Assembly (NCBI GenBank): GCA_001799195.1
Contig: MGSU01000178.1
Span: forward strand, 1-8,342
Reading direction: 5' to 3'
DNA: 8,342 nucleotides
Source of the DNA: Deltaproteobacteria bacterium RIFOXYA12_FULL_61_11
GTDB taxonomy: Bacteria; Bdellovibrionota_F; JAHFAK01; YA12-FULL-61-11
The notes beneath the pieces were generated by a model. It was not told the DNA's origin and did not search any database. It saw nothing but the letters and a program-made list of their open reading frames with translations. A program made the translations under genes and the position numbers. Within the stretch, counting starts at the first letter, position 1. Each line of letters begins with the position of its first letter. Below are positions 1 through 7,078 of this stretch, in pieces.

Positions 1-498
1 CAAGCCGACGGAACCCTGTTCTCGGTGCTGCCGCGTTGGGGTATTTTCTACCAGCCCCTCGGTTTCCTGATCTTCCTGGTGGCCATCTACGCCGAGACCA
101 ACCGCACCCCCTTCGACATCCCCGAGGGCGAGAGCGAGATCGTGGCCGGCTATTTCACCGAATATTCCTCGATGAAGTTCTCGATGTACTTTATGGGCGA
201 GTACGTGGCCATGGCAGTCTGGAGCGCCGTGATCGTGACCCTGTTCTTCGGGGGGTACGAATTACCCTGGCTCACCACCGACAGGCTCTACGGCCTGACC
301 GGTGCCCTGTTCGGCGCCTTGATCCAGTTCGGCGTCTTCCTCGCCAAGATGGCTGTCTTCCTCTTCCTCTTCGTTTGGGTCCGTTGGACCCTGCCGCGAT
401 TCCGTTACGACCAGCTCATGGCCCTGGGTTGGAAGGTGCTGGTCCCGTTGGGCCTCTTCAACGTGGCGTTGACCGGTGTGCTCATGGTGCTGTTCTGA
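1..498 (+). CDS. nuoH: NADH-quinone oxidoreductase subunit H, C-terminal part (5' end outside window)
   Basis: NuoH is the membrane subunit of complex I that joins the peripheral arm to the proton-pumping arm and forms much of the quinone-binding chamber. The window holds 165 residues, open from base 1 in frame 1 to TGA at 496-498; the N-terminal half is missing. The NuoH family signature is visible: ETNRTPFDIPEGESEIVAGY at local residues 32-51, followed by FTEYSSMKF. This acidic loop near the quinone site is highly conserved. GEYVAM follows at local 66-71, and near the C-terminus the typical WVRWTLPRFRYDQLM (126-140) and GWKVLVPL (143-150). About four hydrophobic segments lie near local 18-31, 68-84, 98-126 and 145-164. 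The gene lies 15 bases upstream of nuoI, as in most nuo operons. The identification is secure. Confidence 0.97.
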   Translation, partial: QADGTLFSVLPRWGIFYQPLGFLIFLVAIYAETNRTPFDIPEGESEIVAGYFTEYSSMKFSMYFMGEYVAMAVWSAVIVTLFFGGYELPWLTTDRLYGLTGALFGALIQFGVFLAKMAVFLFLFVWVRWTLPRFRYDQLMALGWKVLVPLGLFNVALTGVLMVLF

Positions 499-500
499 CG

Positions 501-506
501 CGGGAG
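501..506 (+). promoter_or_regulatory. Ribosome binding site of nuoI
   Basis: CGGGAG ends 7 bases before the ATG at 514. A second in-frame ATG at 526 is preceded by a less well-placed GGAAAAGCGG, so the first ATG is preferred. The choice changes the protein by only four residues. Confidence 0.5.
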
Positions 507-513
507 TGCTTCG

Positions 514-1050
514 ATGGAAAAGCGGATGCCCACGAACGATGACTACTACGTGGTGGAAACCGACGAACGCTCCCCGAGCGTGAGAGTGTACTTGCTGGCC
601 GTACTGCAAGGACTCTTCGGGGTGACCCTTCGCCACTTCCTGCGCAACCTGTTCGGGGGGAAGCAGGACATGCCGACCATCTCCTACCCCGAGGAGCGAC
701 GGCCCATCCCCGAGGGCTACCGCGGTAAACATGTGCTCTACCGCCGCGCCGACGCCCCGGACAAACCGCGTTGCGTGGCCTGTTTCATGTGTGCGACGGC
801 CTGTCCCGCCCGCTGTATCACCATCGAAGCGGGAGAGTACCAGGACGGTGACCGCATCGAGAAGTACCCGGTCCGCTTCGAGATCGACGGTTTGCGCTGC
901 ATCTACTGCGGGATGTGCGAAGAAGCCTGTCCCAAGGACGCCATCGCCCTGACCTCGTTCTACGAGACCGCGGCCTACACCCGCAAGGACTGCTATTGGA
1001 CCAAGGAAGACCTGCTCGAATCGATCGAATCCATGCGACGGAGGTCCTGA
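514..1050 (+). CDS. nuoI: NADH-quinone oxidoreductase subunit I (2x[4Fe-4S] ferredoxin-type)
   Basis: NuoI carries clusters N6a and N6b, which pass electrons along the peripheral arm to the terminal cluster N2 in NuoB. It sits on the cytoplasmic face against NuoH. The protein has 178 residues, normal for the family. An amphipathic N-terminal stretch (about 22-48) probably lies against the membrane. Two ferredoxin motifs follow: C87-x2-C90-x2-C93-x3-C97-P, and C129-x2-C132-x2-C135-x3-C139-P. All eight ligands are present. The arrangement of an N-terminal YLLAVLQGLFGVTLRHF-like segment before the double cluster separates NuoI from generic bacterial ferredoxins. An ATG at 526 is a possible alternative start, but the one at 514 has the better-spaced ribosome binding site. 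The stop is one base before the nuoJ start, so translation is probably coupled. Confidence 0.97.
   Translation: MEKRMPTNDDYYVVETDERSPSVRVYLLAVLQGLFGVTLRHFLRNLFGGKQDMPTISYPEERRPIPEGYRGKHVLYRRADAPDKPRCVACFMCATACPARCITIEAGEYQDGDRIEKYPVRFEIDGLRCIYCGMCEEACPKDAIALTSFYETAAYTRKDCYWTKEDLLESIESMRRRS
1040..1044 (+). promoter_or_regulatory. Ribosome binding site of nuoJ, supports the GTG start
   Basis: GGAGG lies inside the 3' end of nuoI, 7 bases before the GTG at 1052. No ATG occurs in this frame near the conserved N-terminus, so this site decides for the GTG start. Confidence 0.75.
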
Positions 1051-1051
1051 G

Positions 1052-1567
1052 GTGGGTGCCGAGAGCTTTTTCTTCTATCTGTTCGGCGTGATCGTACTGG
1101 CCGGAGCCTTGGGCGTCGTGGTGATGTCCAACCCGGTGTACAGCGCGATCAGCCTCGTGCTGTGTTTCTTCGCCCTGGCGGGGGAATACGTACTCCTCCA
1201 CGCGCACTTCGTCGCCGCGGCTCAGGTGTTGGTCTATGCCGGGGCGATCATGGTCCTATTCCTCTTCGTGATCATGCTCATGAACCCGACTCCGGCAGAT
1301 GCGAGGGAAGCCGGCGGTAGCGCTCTGCTCGGCTGGTTGCTCGGCGGCCTCTTCTTCGCCGCGATCTTCGTGGCGCTGATCACCGCTCGGTTGCCTGGTT
1401 CCCTCCCCGTGCGCAGCGAAGTGTCCGGGTACTTCGGCAGTGTCGAACAGATCGGCGCCGAGCTGTTCACCCGCTATCTCTGGCCCTTCGAGACCGCCGG
1501 AGTGATCCTCCTGGTCGGCATCGTCGGCGTGGTGGTGCTGGCACGACTTCACCGCAAGGAGGGCTGA
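1052..1567 (+). CDS. nuoJ: NADH-quinone oxidoreductase subunit J
   Basis: NuoJ is a small membrane-arm subunit of complex I lying between NuoA/H and NuoK. The 171-residue protein has five hydrophobic segments, at about residues 8-25, 31-49, 54-77, 91-112 and 146-165. Family hallmarks are [11 protein letters not shown] (28-38) and the conserved third helix [20 protein letters not shown] (57-76). That helix contains the tyrosine (Y62) next to the pi-bulge thought to move during coupling. The glutamate in FETAG (E147), at the start of the last helix, is also typical. Translation starts with GTG, one base after the nuoI stop, behind a strong GGAGG. The gene ends one base before nuoK. The short tail after the last helix (LHRKEG) is basic and presumably cytoplasmic. 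Length and motifs fit a normal, intact NuoJ. Confidence 0.96.
   Translation: MGAESFFFYLFGVIVLAGALGVVVMSNPVYSAISLVLCFFALAGEYVLLHAHFVAAAQVLVYAGAIMVLFLFVIMLMNPTPADAREAGGSALLGWLLGGLFFAAIFVALITARLPGSLPVRSEVSGYFGSVEQIGAELFTRYLWPFETAGVILLVGIVGVVVLARLHRKEG
1556..1563 (+). promoter_or_regulatory. Ribosome binding site of nuoK
   Basis: AAGGAGGG overlaps the last codons of nuoJ and ends 5 bases before the nuoK ATG at 1569. It is among the strongest sites in the operon and suggests coupled translation of nuoJ and nuoK. Confidence 0.7.
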
Positions 1568-1568
1568 C

Positions 1569-1880
1569 ATGAGCTGGTTACCCGAACTACAACATTATGT
1601 ATTACTCGCGACGGCCCTGTTCTTCATCGGCTTGATCGGCGTGTTGACCAGGCGGAACGCCATCGTCATCTTTATGTCCATAGAGCTGATGCTCAACGCG
1701 GCCAATCTCTGTTTCGTCGCCTTCAGCCGCTACCTGGGTTCTCCGGTCGGTCACCTCTTCAGCTTCATGGTCATGGTGGTGGCTGCCTGCGAGGTCGCGG
1801 TCGGACTGGCGATCATCGTGCTGATCTTCCGCGAACGCCGGTCGGTGAACGTGGACGACGTGAACATCATGCGTTGGTGA
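1569..1880 (+). CDS. nuoK: NADH-quinone oxidoreductase subunit K
   Basis: NuoK is the small MrpC-like membrane subunit of complex I and contributes to a proton channel in the membrane arm. The 103-residue protein has three hydrophobic helices (about 9-25, 30-51 and 62-88), matching the family's usual length of about 100. Both conserved intramembrane glutamates needed for proton transfer are present: E39 in [12 protein letters not shown] and E75 in [11 protein letters not shown]. The end of the protein ([17 protein letters not shown]) is the usual charged C-terminus, with the VDDVN-like element common in NuoK. The first codons are locally A/T-rich, including two TTA leucine codons that are scarce elsewhere in the window; this may reduce mRNA structure at the start. 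The gene is one base after nuoJ and 27 bases before nuoL. Confidence 0.97.
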   Translation: MSWLPELQHYVLLATALFFIGLIGVLTRRNAIVIFMSIELMLNAANLCFVAFSRYLGSPVGHLFSFMVMVVAACEVAVGLAIIVLIFRERRSVNVDDVNIMRW

Positions 1881-1893
1881 AGGCTCAAACCTT

Positions 1894-1900
1894 AGGAAGG
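1894..1900 (+). promoter_or_regulatory. Ribosome binding site of nuoL
   Basis: AGGAAGG lies in the 27-base gap after nuoK and ends 7 bases before the ATG at 1908. This is the widest spacing in the operon and leaves no room for a recognisable promoter. Confidence 0.7.
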
Positions 1901-1907
1901 GCAGGCA

Positions 1908-3914
1908 ATGCACTCGGTCAGCTACCTCCAGTACATCCCCCTGTTTCCCCTGCTCGGAGCGCTGTTGTGCGCGGTGCTCGGACCTCGGCTCAAGCCCGCG
2001 GCAGTGGGGGCTCTGGCCACGGTCATGGTCGGGGCAAGCTTCGCCGTCAGCGTAGCGGCTTTCTTTGAGGTCCGCTCCGGGCATCAGGCCTTGCAGACAG
2101 TACTCTATACCTGGAACGCGCTCGGCGGGTTGACCGTGGACGTGGGTTTCCTGTTCGACCAACTCTCCGCGGTCATGGCCCTGGTGGTTACCGGGGTGAG
2201 CACGCTGATCCATCTCTATTCCATCGGCTACATCGCCCACGACCGCTCTCCCTGGCGTTTCTTCAGCTACCTCAACCTGTTCGTCTTCTCCATGGCGCTC
2301 CTGATCCTGGGCAACAATCTGCTGGTCATGTTCGTCGGTTGGGAAGGCGTGGGTCTCTGCAGCTACCTGCTGATCGGTTTCTGGTACGACGGCTGGATGA
2401 AGGAACCCGGCGGCCAGCGCGGCATGGCCAACTCGGTGGCCGGCATGAAGGCCTTCGTGGTCAACCGTATCGGTGATTTCGGCTTCCTCCTGGCCATCTT
2501 CCTCATCGTGGTCACCTTCCTGCCAAAGGTCGCTGATGGCCGGGTCCTGGATTTTGCCGTTTTGCGCGCCTTGATGGAGGGCGGTATTCCCTCCGGGATT
2601 GGTCTCGGGATCATCACGACGATCTGCTTACTGCTGTTCGTCGGGGCCACGGGCAAGAGCGCCCAGCTCCCCCTGTATGTTTGGTTGCCCGACGCCATGG
2701 CCGGTCCGACCCCGGTCAGCGCCCTGATCCACGCCGCGACCATGGTCACGGCCGGGGTCTACATGGTGGCGAGGATGAGCTTCTTCTACATCCAATCGCC
2801 CACGGCCCAGCTCGTTGTCGCAGGGGTCGGTGCCGCCACGGCTCTCTTCGCCGCGACCATCGGTTTGGTCCAGCGCGATATCAAAAAGGTCCTGGCCTAT
2901 TCCACGGTCAGTCAGCTCGGCTACATGTTCATCGGTGTGGGGATGTGTGCCTACAGCGCCGGGGTCTTCCACCTGACCACCCACGCCTTCTTCAAGGCGC
3001 TGCTCTTCCTCGGAGCCGGTTCGGTCATCCACGGCATGCATGAAGAACAGGACATCTATCGCATGGGTGGGCTCAAGAAATACATGCCCTTGACCTACTG
3101 GACCTTCTTGGTCGCGACCATCGCCATCGCCGGGATCTGGCCCTTCGCCGGGTTCTTCTCCAAGGACGAGATCCTCTGGCAAGCCTTCAACTATCACAAC
3201 GAGGTCTTCCCCGAGGCCGGTCGGGTGATCTGGGCGGTCGGACTGACCGGTGCCCTGCTCACCGCCTTCTACATGTTCCGGCTGGTGGCCTTGACCTTCT
3301 GGGGGCCGGAGCGATTCCATGAGGTCCTGCACGGCAAGCACCCCCACGAGTCGCCCTGGACCATGACTCTGCCGCTCACCGTGCTCGCCGTACTCTCCTT
3401 CGGTGCCGGTTGGCTCGCCATGCCCCATATCTGGGGACCCAATCTCTTCCATCACTGGCTCGAACCCGCGGTCGCAGCCCTGCCGCCGGTGGGAGGGCAT
3501 CACTCGGGCCCCGGTCTGGAGTGGGGTTTGATGATCCTTTCTATGGGCATCGCCGGTCTGGGTATTGCCTCGGCAATGGGTTTCTACCGGCAGGACGCAC
3601 CCTTGCCGACCAGGATGAAGGCGGCGTTCCCCGGTCTGTACCGGGTGCTCTACCAGAAGTACTACGTCGACGAACTCTATGATACTGCGGTGATCCGGCC
3701 CTTGGTCTCGGTCTCGCGCGGCTTCTTGTGGAAGTTCTTCGACGTGAACGTGATCGACGGCACGGTCAACGGACTTGCGTCGGCGGTGCGGCTCTGCGGC
3801 ATGGCCCTGCGGCGGCTGCAGACCGGGCTGGTGCATACCTATGCCTATTTCATCGTGCTGGGAGCCCTGGCCTTCGTGTTCTATGTGATGATGATGCTGA
3901 GCAAGGGGCTGTAA
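1908..3914 (+). CDS. nuoL: NADH-quinone oxidoreductase subunit L (antiporter-like proton pump)
   Basis: NuoL is the distal antiporter-like (MrpA-related) proton-pumping subunit of complex I. Its long C-terminal amphipathic helix runs along the membrane arm. The protein has 668 residues, slightly longer than the roughly 610-residue E. coli NuoL and within the family range. Key residues are present: E146 in VGWEGVGLCSYLLIGF, K250 in GATGKSAQLPLYVWLPDAM, H275 in ALIHAATMV, H359 and K363 in TTHAFFKALLF, and K419 in FFSKDEIL. These cover the channel glutamate, the central lysine and histidines, and the exit lysine. The segment at about 575-625 (FPGLYRVLYQKYYVDELYD and following) matches the region leading from the lateral helix to the last transmembrane helix (about 645-664). 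The gene is followed by nuoM after two bases. It appears complete and functional. Confidence 0.97.
   Translation: MHSVSYLQYIPLFPLLGALLCAVLGPRLKPAAVGALATVMVGASFAVSVAAFFEVRSGHQALQTVLYTWNALGGLTVDVGFLFDQLSAVMALVVTGVSTLIHLYSIGYIAHDRSPWRFFSYLNLFVFSMALLILGNNLLVMFVGWEGVGLCSYLLIGFWYDGWMKEPGGQRGMANSVAGMKAFVVNRIGDFGFLLAIFLIVVTFLPKVADGRVLDFAVLRALMEGGIPSGIGLGIITTICLLLFVGATGKSAQLPLYVWLPDAMAGPTPVSALIHAATMVTAGVYMVARMSFFYIQSPTAQLVVAGVGAATALFAATIGLVQRDIKKVLAYSTVSQLGYMFIGVGMCAYSAGVFHLTTHAFFKALLFLGAGSVIHGMHEEQDIYRMGGLKKYMPLTYWTFLVATIAIAGIWPFAGFFSKDEILWQAFNYHNEVFPEAGRVIWAVGLTGALLTAFYMFRLVALTFWGPERFHEVLHGKHPHESPWTMTLPLTVLAVLSFGAGWLAMPHIWGPNLFHHWLEPAVAALPPVGGHHSGPGLEWGLMILSMGIAGLGIASAMGFYRQDAPLPTRMKAAFPGLYRVLYQKYYVDELYDTAVIRPLVSVSRGFLWKFFDVNVIDGTVNGLASAVRLCGMALRRLQTGLVHTYAYFIVLGALAFVFYVMMMLSKGL
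3903..3908 (+). promoter_or_regulatory. Ribosome binding site of nuoM, decides its start
   Basis: AAGGGG lies in the last codons of nuoL and ends 8 bases before the ATG at 3917. The nuoM frame is open a further 63 codons upstream inside nuoL. That extension is Arg/Ala/Gly-rich with no family resemblance, so this site and the conserved MNYLPSILS start define the gene. Confidence 0.7.
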
Positions 3915-3916
3915 CC

Positions 3917-5497
3917 ATGAACTACCTGCCCTCGATCCTCTCGACCGTCGTCTTCCTGCCGCTGCTGGGCACCGTGTTGGTCGTGGCCTTGCCCTCTCGC
4001 GAGAAGAACTTGCTACGCGCCGTGGCCTTGCTGACCAGCCTCGCCACCTTCGCCGCGTCCCTGAACCTGTGGTTCGCCTTCGACCCCGCCGCTTCCGGCT
4101 TCCAGGCCGTCGAACGGTTCTGGTGGCTGTGGGTCTTCGGCGTGCAGGTGGACTACCACCTCGGGGTCGACGGGATCAGCCTGCTCCTCGTGCTCCTGAC
4201 CACCTTCATCACCCCGGTGGTGATCCTCTCCTCGTGGCACGCCATCGAGGACAAGGTGAAGGGCTACCATGCCTGCTTCCTCGTACTCGAGACGGCCATG
4301 TTGGGCACCTTCCTGGCCCTGGACATGGTCCTGTTCTATATCTTCTGGGAGGCGATGCTCCTCCCGATGTACTTCATCATCGGCGTCTGGGGTGGCCCCC
4401 GGCGACTCTACGCTACGATCAAGTTCGTCCTCTTCACCATGGCCGGCAGCGTGCTCATGTTGGCCGCCCTCATCTGGTTGGCCATCAGCTTCAAACAGTT
4501 CACCGGCAATCCGACTCTGACCTTCAACCTCTTGGAATTCTACGCCACCGATTTCCTGCGGCCGGGCACTGCCCAATCGCTGATGTTCCTGGCCTTCACT
4601 CTGGCCTTCGCCATCAAAGTCCCCATGTTCCCCTTCCATACCTGGTTGCCCGACGCCCATGTCGAGGCGCCGACCGCGGGCAGCGTGATCCTGGCCGGCG
4701 TCCTGCTCAAGATGGGGACCTACGGGTTGTTGCGCTTCGCCATCCCGCTCTTCCCCCACGCCCTCCACCAGTTCGCTCCCGCGATCTGTATCCTGGCTCT
4801 CGTGGGCATCGTCTACGGTGCCCTGGTGGCCATGGTCCAACCCGACCTCAAGAAGCTGGTTGCCTACAGCTCGGTCAGCCACCTGGGCTTTGTCGTCCTC
4901 GGACTCTTCGTCCTGAACGACTTCGGCCTGCGCGGTGCCATCTATCAGATGCTCAACCACGGTCTGTCCACCGGACTGCTCTTCCTCGCGGTCGGAGTGG
5001 TCTACGAGCGCCGGCACACCCGTCAGATCGAAGACTTTGGTGGCTTGGCCAGGGTGATGCCAATGTTTGCCGTGGGTTTCATGATCGCCACCTTGTCCTC
5101 CATCGGTCTGCCGGGACTGAACGGTTTCTGGGGTGAGTTCCCCATCCTGCTCGGCGCTTTCGCCGCGCGACCGGTCTTCGGGATCATCGCGGCGACCGGG
5201 GTGATCCTCGGGGCGGTCTACATGCTGTGGATGTTCCGCCGGGTCATGTTCGGCCCGCTCACCCGTCCTGAGAACGAGGTCCTACGCGATCTCTCCCCCC
5301 GAGAGATAGCGGTCTTCGTCCCCATGATCGTGGTCATGTTCTGGATGGGTTTGTTCCCCAAGCCCTTCTTCGATGTGATGGAGAAATCCGTCGCCGAGGT
5401 CTTGGCTCGCCATGAGCAGCGCCTCGGTCAGGCCGAGGTCCCGCGCCTGGAGATCCAGGCTGTGCTCGACAGCCTCGCCCCCGCCCGCAAGAACTGA
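3917..5497 (+). CDS. nuoM: NADH-quinone oxidoreductase subunit M (antiporter-like proton pump)
   Basis: NuoM is the middle antiporter-like subunit of the complex I membrane arm, homologous to MrpD. From ATG 3917 the product has 526 residues, close to the usual 490-530. The conserved channel residues are E145 in FYIFWEAMLLPMYFIIGVWGG, K234 in FAIKVPMFPFHTWLPDAHVE, K265 in VLLKMGTYGLLRF, H348 in LNHGLSTGLLF and E407 in LNGFWGEFPIL. The last corresponds to the glutamate that NuoM has where NuoL has its exit lysine. The repeat-like run of hydrophobic helices fits the 14-helix fold. A frame extension back to 3728 inside nuoL is rejected because it lacks the family N-terminus. The gene starts two bases after the nuoL stop and ends 15 bases before nuoN. 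The charged C-terminal tail (about 490-526) follows the last helix. No disruption is seen. Confidence 0.97.
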   Translation: MNYLPSILSTVVFLPLLGTVLVVALPSREKNLLRAVALLTSLATFAASLNLWFAFDPAASGFQAVERFWWLWVFGVQVDYHLGVDGISLLLVLLTTFITPVVILSSWHAIEDKVKGYHACFLVLETAMLGTFLALDMVLFYIFWEAMLLPMYFIIGVWGGPRRLYATIKFVLFTMAGSVLMLAALIWLAISFKQFTGNPTLTFNLLEFYATDFLRPGTAQSLMFLAFTLAFAIKVPMFPFHTWLPDAHVEAPTAGSVILAGVLLKMGTYGLLRFAIPLFPHALHQFAPAICILALVGIVYGALVAMVQPDLKKLVAYSSVSHLGFVVLGLFVLNDFGLRGAIYQMLNHGLSTGLLFLAVGVVYERRHTRQIEDFGGLARVMPMFAVGFMIATLSSIGLPGLNGFWGEFPILLGAFAARPVFGIIAATGVILGAVYMLWMFRRVMFGPLTRPENEVLRDLSPREIAVFVPMIVVMFWMGLFPKPFFDVMEKSVAEVLARHEQRLGQAEVPRLEIQAVLDSLAPARKN

Positions 5498-5498
5498 C

Positions 5499-5504
5499 GA
5501 GGAG
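5499..5504 (+). promoter_or_regulatory. Ribosome binding site of nuoN
   Basis: GAGGAG in the 15-base nuoM-nuoN gap ends 8 bases before the ATG at 5513. No other in-frame start is nearby. Confidence 0.7.
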
Positions 5505-5512
5505 AGTTTCCC

Positions 5513-7021
5513 ATGCACGCTGTTCTCGCCCCCTCGTTCACCTCGGCCGATTTCTGGGCCATAGCACCGGTGACCTTCCTGGTCTTCTGCGGTTTGGCGG
5601 TGCTCCTGCTCGATGCCTTCTTCCCTCGACGTGAGCACGAGTGGTTGGCTTATCTCAGTATCGCCTCGCTGCTCCTCACCGGCGCGTTGGCTTCCTGGTT
5701 GCAGGGTTGCGCTTCTCGAGAAGCCCTCTCCGGCATGCTCCTCACCGATCCTCTCTCGCATTTCGCCGTGTTGACCCTGCTCGTCGCGGCCGCTCTCTCG
5801 TGCATCTCCAGCCTCGGCTACCTGCGCGAGATGCGGGCCGACCGGGCCGAATACTATGGGTTGCTGTTGTTGTGCACGGCCGGAGCCATGCTGATGGTCC
5901 AGGCCGGAGACCTCGTGATGATCTTCCTCGGCCTCGAGACCATGAGCATCGCCCTCTACGTCCTGGTAGCTATGCGGCCGGATAATCGCCTCTCGACCGA
6001 GGCTTCGCTCAAGTATTTCCTCCTCGGGGCCTTCACCTCGGCTCTGCTGCTCTTCGGCATGGCCCTGGTGTACGGTGGCAGCGGCGGGCAGACGAACCTG
6101 GGAGAGATCCTGGCAACGCTCCAGAGCAGCAGCGCGGGGACGAGTCCGGTGGTGCTCATCGCCGGAGCGATCCTCGTGCTGTTGGGGTTCCTGTTCAAGG
6201 TCGCGGTGGTGCCGTTCCACATGTGGGCTCCGGACGTTTATCTCGGTGCACCGACCAACGTCACTGCCTTTATGGCCACGGGGGTCAAGGCCGCGGCGTT
6301 CGTGGTGCTGCTCCGCCTGGTCGGATTGTCGAGCGCAATGACCGTGTTCCGCGGCCATCTGGCCGATGTGCTCTGGGTCCTGGCCGCGCTCTCCATGACC
6401 GTGGGGAACCTTGTCGCTTTGCAACAGACCAGCGTCAAGCGCATGCTGGCCTACTCCTCGATCACCCATGCCGGCTATATGCTCGTCGGCGTCCTTACCT
6501 TCCTGACCTCGTCCGGTGAACTCGCGACCCGCGGGACGGGCAGCGTGCTCTTCTACCTGGTCGCCTACGTGCTGATGAACCTCGGAGCCTTCGGCGTGGT
6601 CGCCCTGCTCGGCAGGGAGGGGGAGGAAGGCGATAACCTGCAATGCTTCAAGGGCCTTTCTCGGAACCGTCCCCTGGTCGCTCTGGCCATGGCCGTGCTC
6701 ATGTTTAGCCTGGCCGGCATACCGCCTTCGGCGGGGTTCATGGGTAAGTTCTACCTCTTCGCCGCCGGTCTCAAGGCCGGGTATGTCTGGTTGGTGGTCC
6801 TCGCACTTCTGAACAGCGCCATCAGCGTGTTCTATTACCTGCGCGTGGTCATGTTGATGTACATGCAGCAACCGGAGGGCGAGTACCGCAAAGCCGAGAC
6901 TTGCCAGGTTTGTGCTAGTTGCGGGCTGGCCCTGACCAGCCTCGGCGTGGTGCTGCTGGGTATTTTGCCCGGGGGCTTCCTCCACTACGCGCTGGAGAGC
7001 GCTCGCTCCCTTCTTCCCTGA
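5513..7021 (+). CDS. nuoN: NADH-quinone oxidoreductase subunit N (antiporter-like proton pump)
   Basis: NuoN is the proximal antiporter-like subunit of the complex I membrane arm, next to NuoK. The 502-residue product is of normal length. Conserved residues are E142 in FLGLETMSIALYVLVAM, K229 in FLFKVAVVPFHMWAPDVYLGAPTNV (227-251), K259 in TGVKAAAF, and K412 in PPSAGFMGKFYLF. The TSVKRMLAYSSITHAGYML block (306-324) is typical of the family. About 14 hydrophobic segments can be traced. One feature is odd: the loop between the last two helices carries C464-x2-C467-x2-C470, a cysteine cluster I do not associate with NuoN. By the family topology this loop should face the cytoplasm. The gene is the last of the operon. 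Its TGA lies 18 bases from the stop of the opposing radical SAM gene, and no clear terminator separates them. Confidence 0.96.
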   Translation: MHAVLAPSFTSADFWAIAPVTFLVFCGLAVLLLDAFFPRREHEWLAYLSIASLLLTGALASWLQGCASREALSGMLLTDPLSHFAVLTLLVAAALSCISSLGYLREMRADRAEYYGLLLLCTAGAMLMVQAGDLVMIFLGLETMSIALYVLVAMRPDNRLSTEASLKYFLLGAFTSALLLFGMALVYGGSGGQTNLGEILATLQSSSAGTSPVVLIAGAILVLLGFLFKVAVVPFHMWAPDVYLGAPTNVTAFMATGVKAAAFVVLLRLVGLSSAMTVFRGHLADVLWVLAALSMTVGNLVALQQTSVKRMLAYSSITHAGYMLVGVLTFLTSSGELATRGTGSVLFYLVAYVLMNLGAFGVVALLGREGEEGDNLQCFKGLSRNRPLVALAMAVLMFSLAGIPPSAGFMGKFYLFAAGLKAGYVWLVVLALLNSAISVFYYLRVVMLMYMQQPEGEYRKAETCQVCASCGLALTSLGVVLLGILPGGFLHYALESARSLLP

Positions 7022-7078
7022 ACCGTTCCCGGATCCTCTTCAAGAGCTCTTGCGGTGATGCAGGAGCTCGTACCTGCA
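7022..7078. other. Convergent gene end with short palindromes, no clear terminator
   Basis: The nuoN stop (7019-7021) and the radical SAM stop on the opposite strand (7040-7042) are 18 bases apart. CAAGAGCTCTTG at 7041-7052 is a perfect 12-base palindrome without a loop. It overlaps an alternative pairing, CTCTT/AAGAG, at 7036-7046. TGCAGG at 7059-7064 pairs with CCTGCA at 7073-7078 across an 8-base loop. None is followed by a T-run on either strand, so an intrinsic terminator cannot be called. The last two elements lie inside the 3' coding end of the radical SAM gene. Confidence 0.4.

Noticed and set aside
36-542. Second-frame open reading frame across the nuoH end and nuoI start
   Set aside because: Arg/Pro/His-rich shadow frame; nuoH and the start of nuoI explain the region.
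1881-1907. Possible internal promoter between nuoK and nuoL
   Set aside because: The gap is only 27 bases and holds a ribosome binding site; no -10/-35 pair fits.
2628-3836. 402-codon open frame on the - strand opposite nuoL
   Set aside because: It has the same His/Glu/Gln/Gly-rich low-information composition and no recognisable motif; the opposite strand is clearly nuoL.
3728-3916. 63-codon N-terminal extension of nuoM
   Set aside because: It overlaps nuoL, is Arg/Ala-rich, and lacks resemblance to NuoM. The ATG at 3917 has a ribosome binding site and the expected N-terminus.
4013-5136. Long open frames on both strands overlapping nuoM out of frame
   Set aside because: Their composition is that of frame shadows (acidic/Gln-rich on -, Arg/Pro-rich on +), and nuoM is intact in its own frame.
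5282-6985. 567-codon open frame on the - strand opposite nuoM and nuoN
   Set aside because: It is rich in Glu, Gln, His and Gly with no domain, and lies opposite strongly conserved NuoM/NuoN codons. This is the usual shadow of hydrophobic genes with GC-rich third positions.
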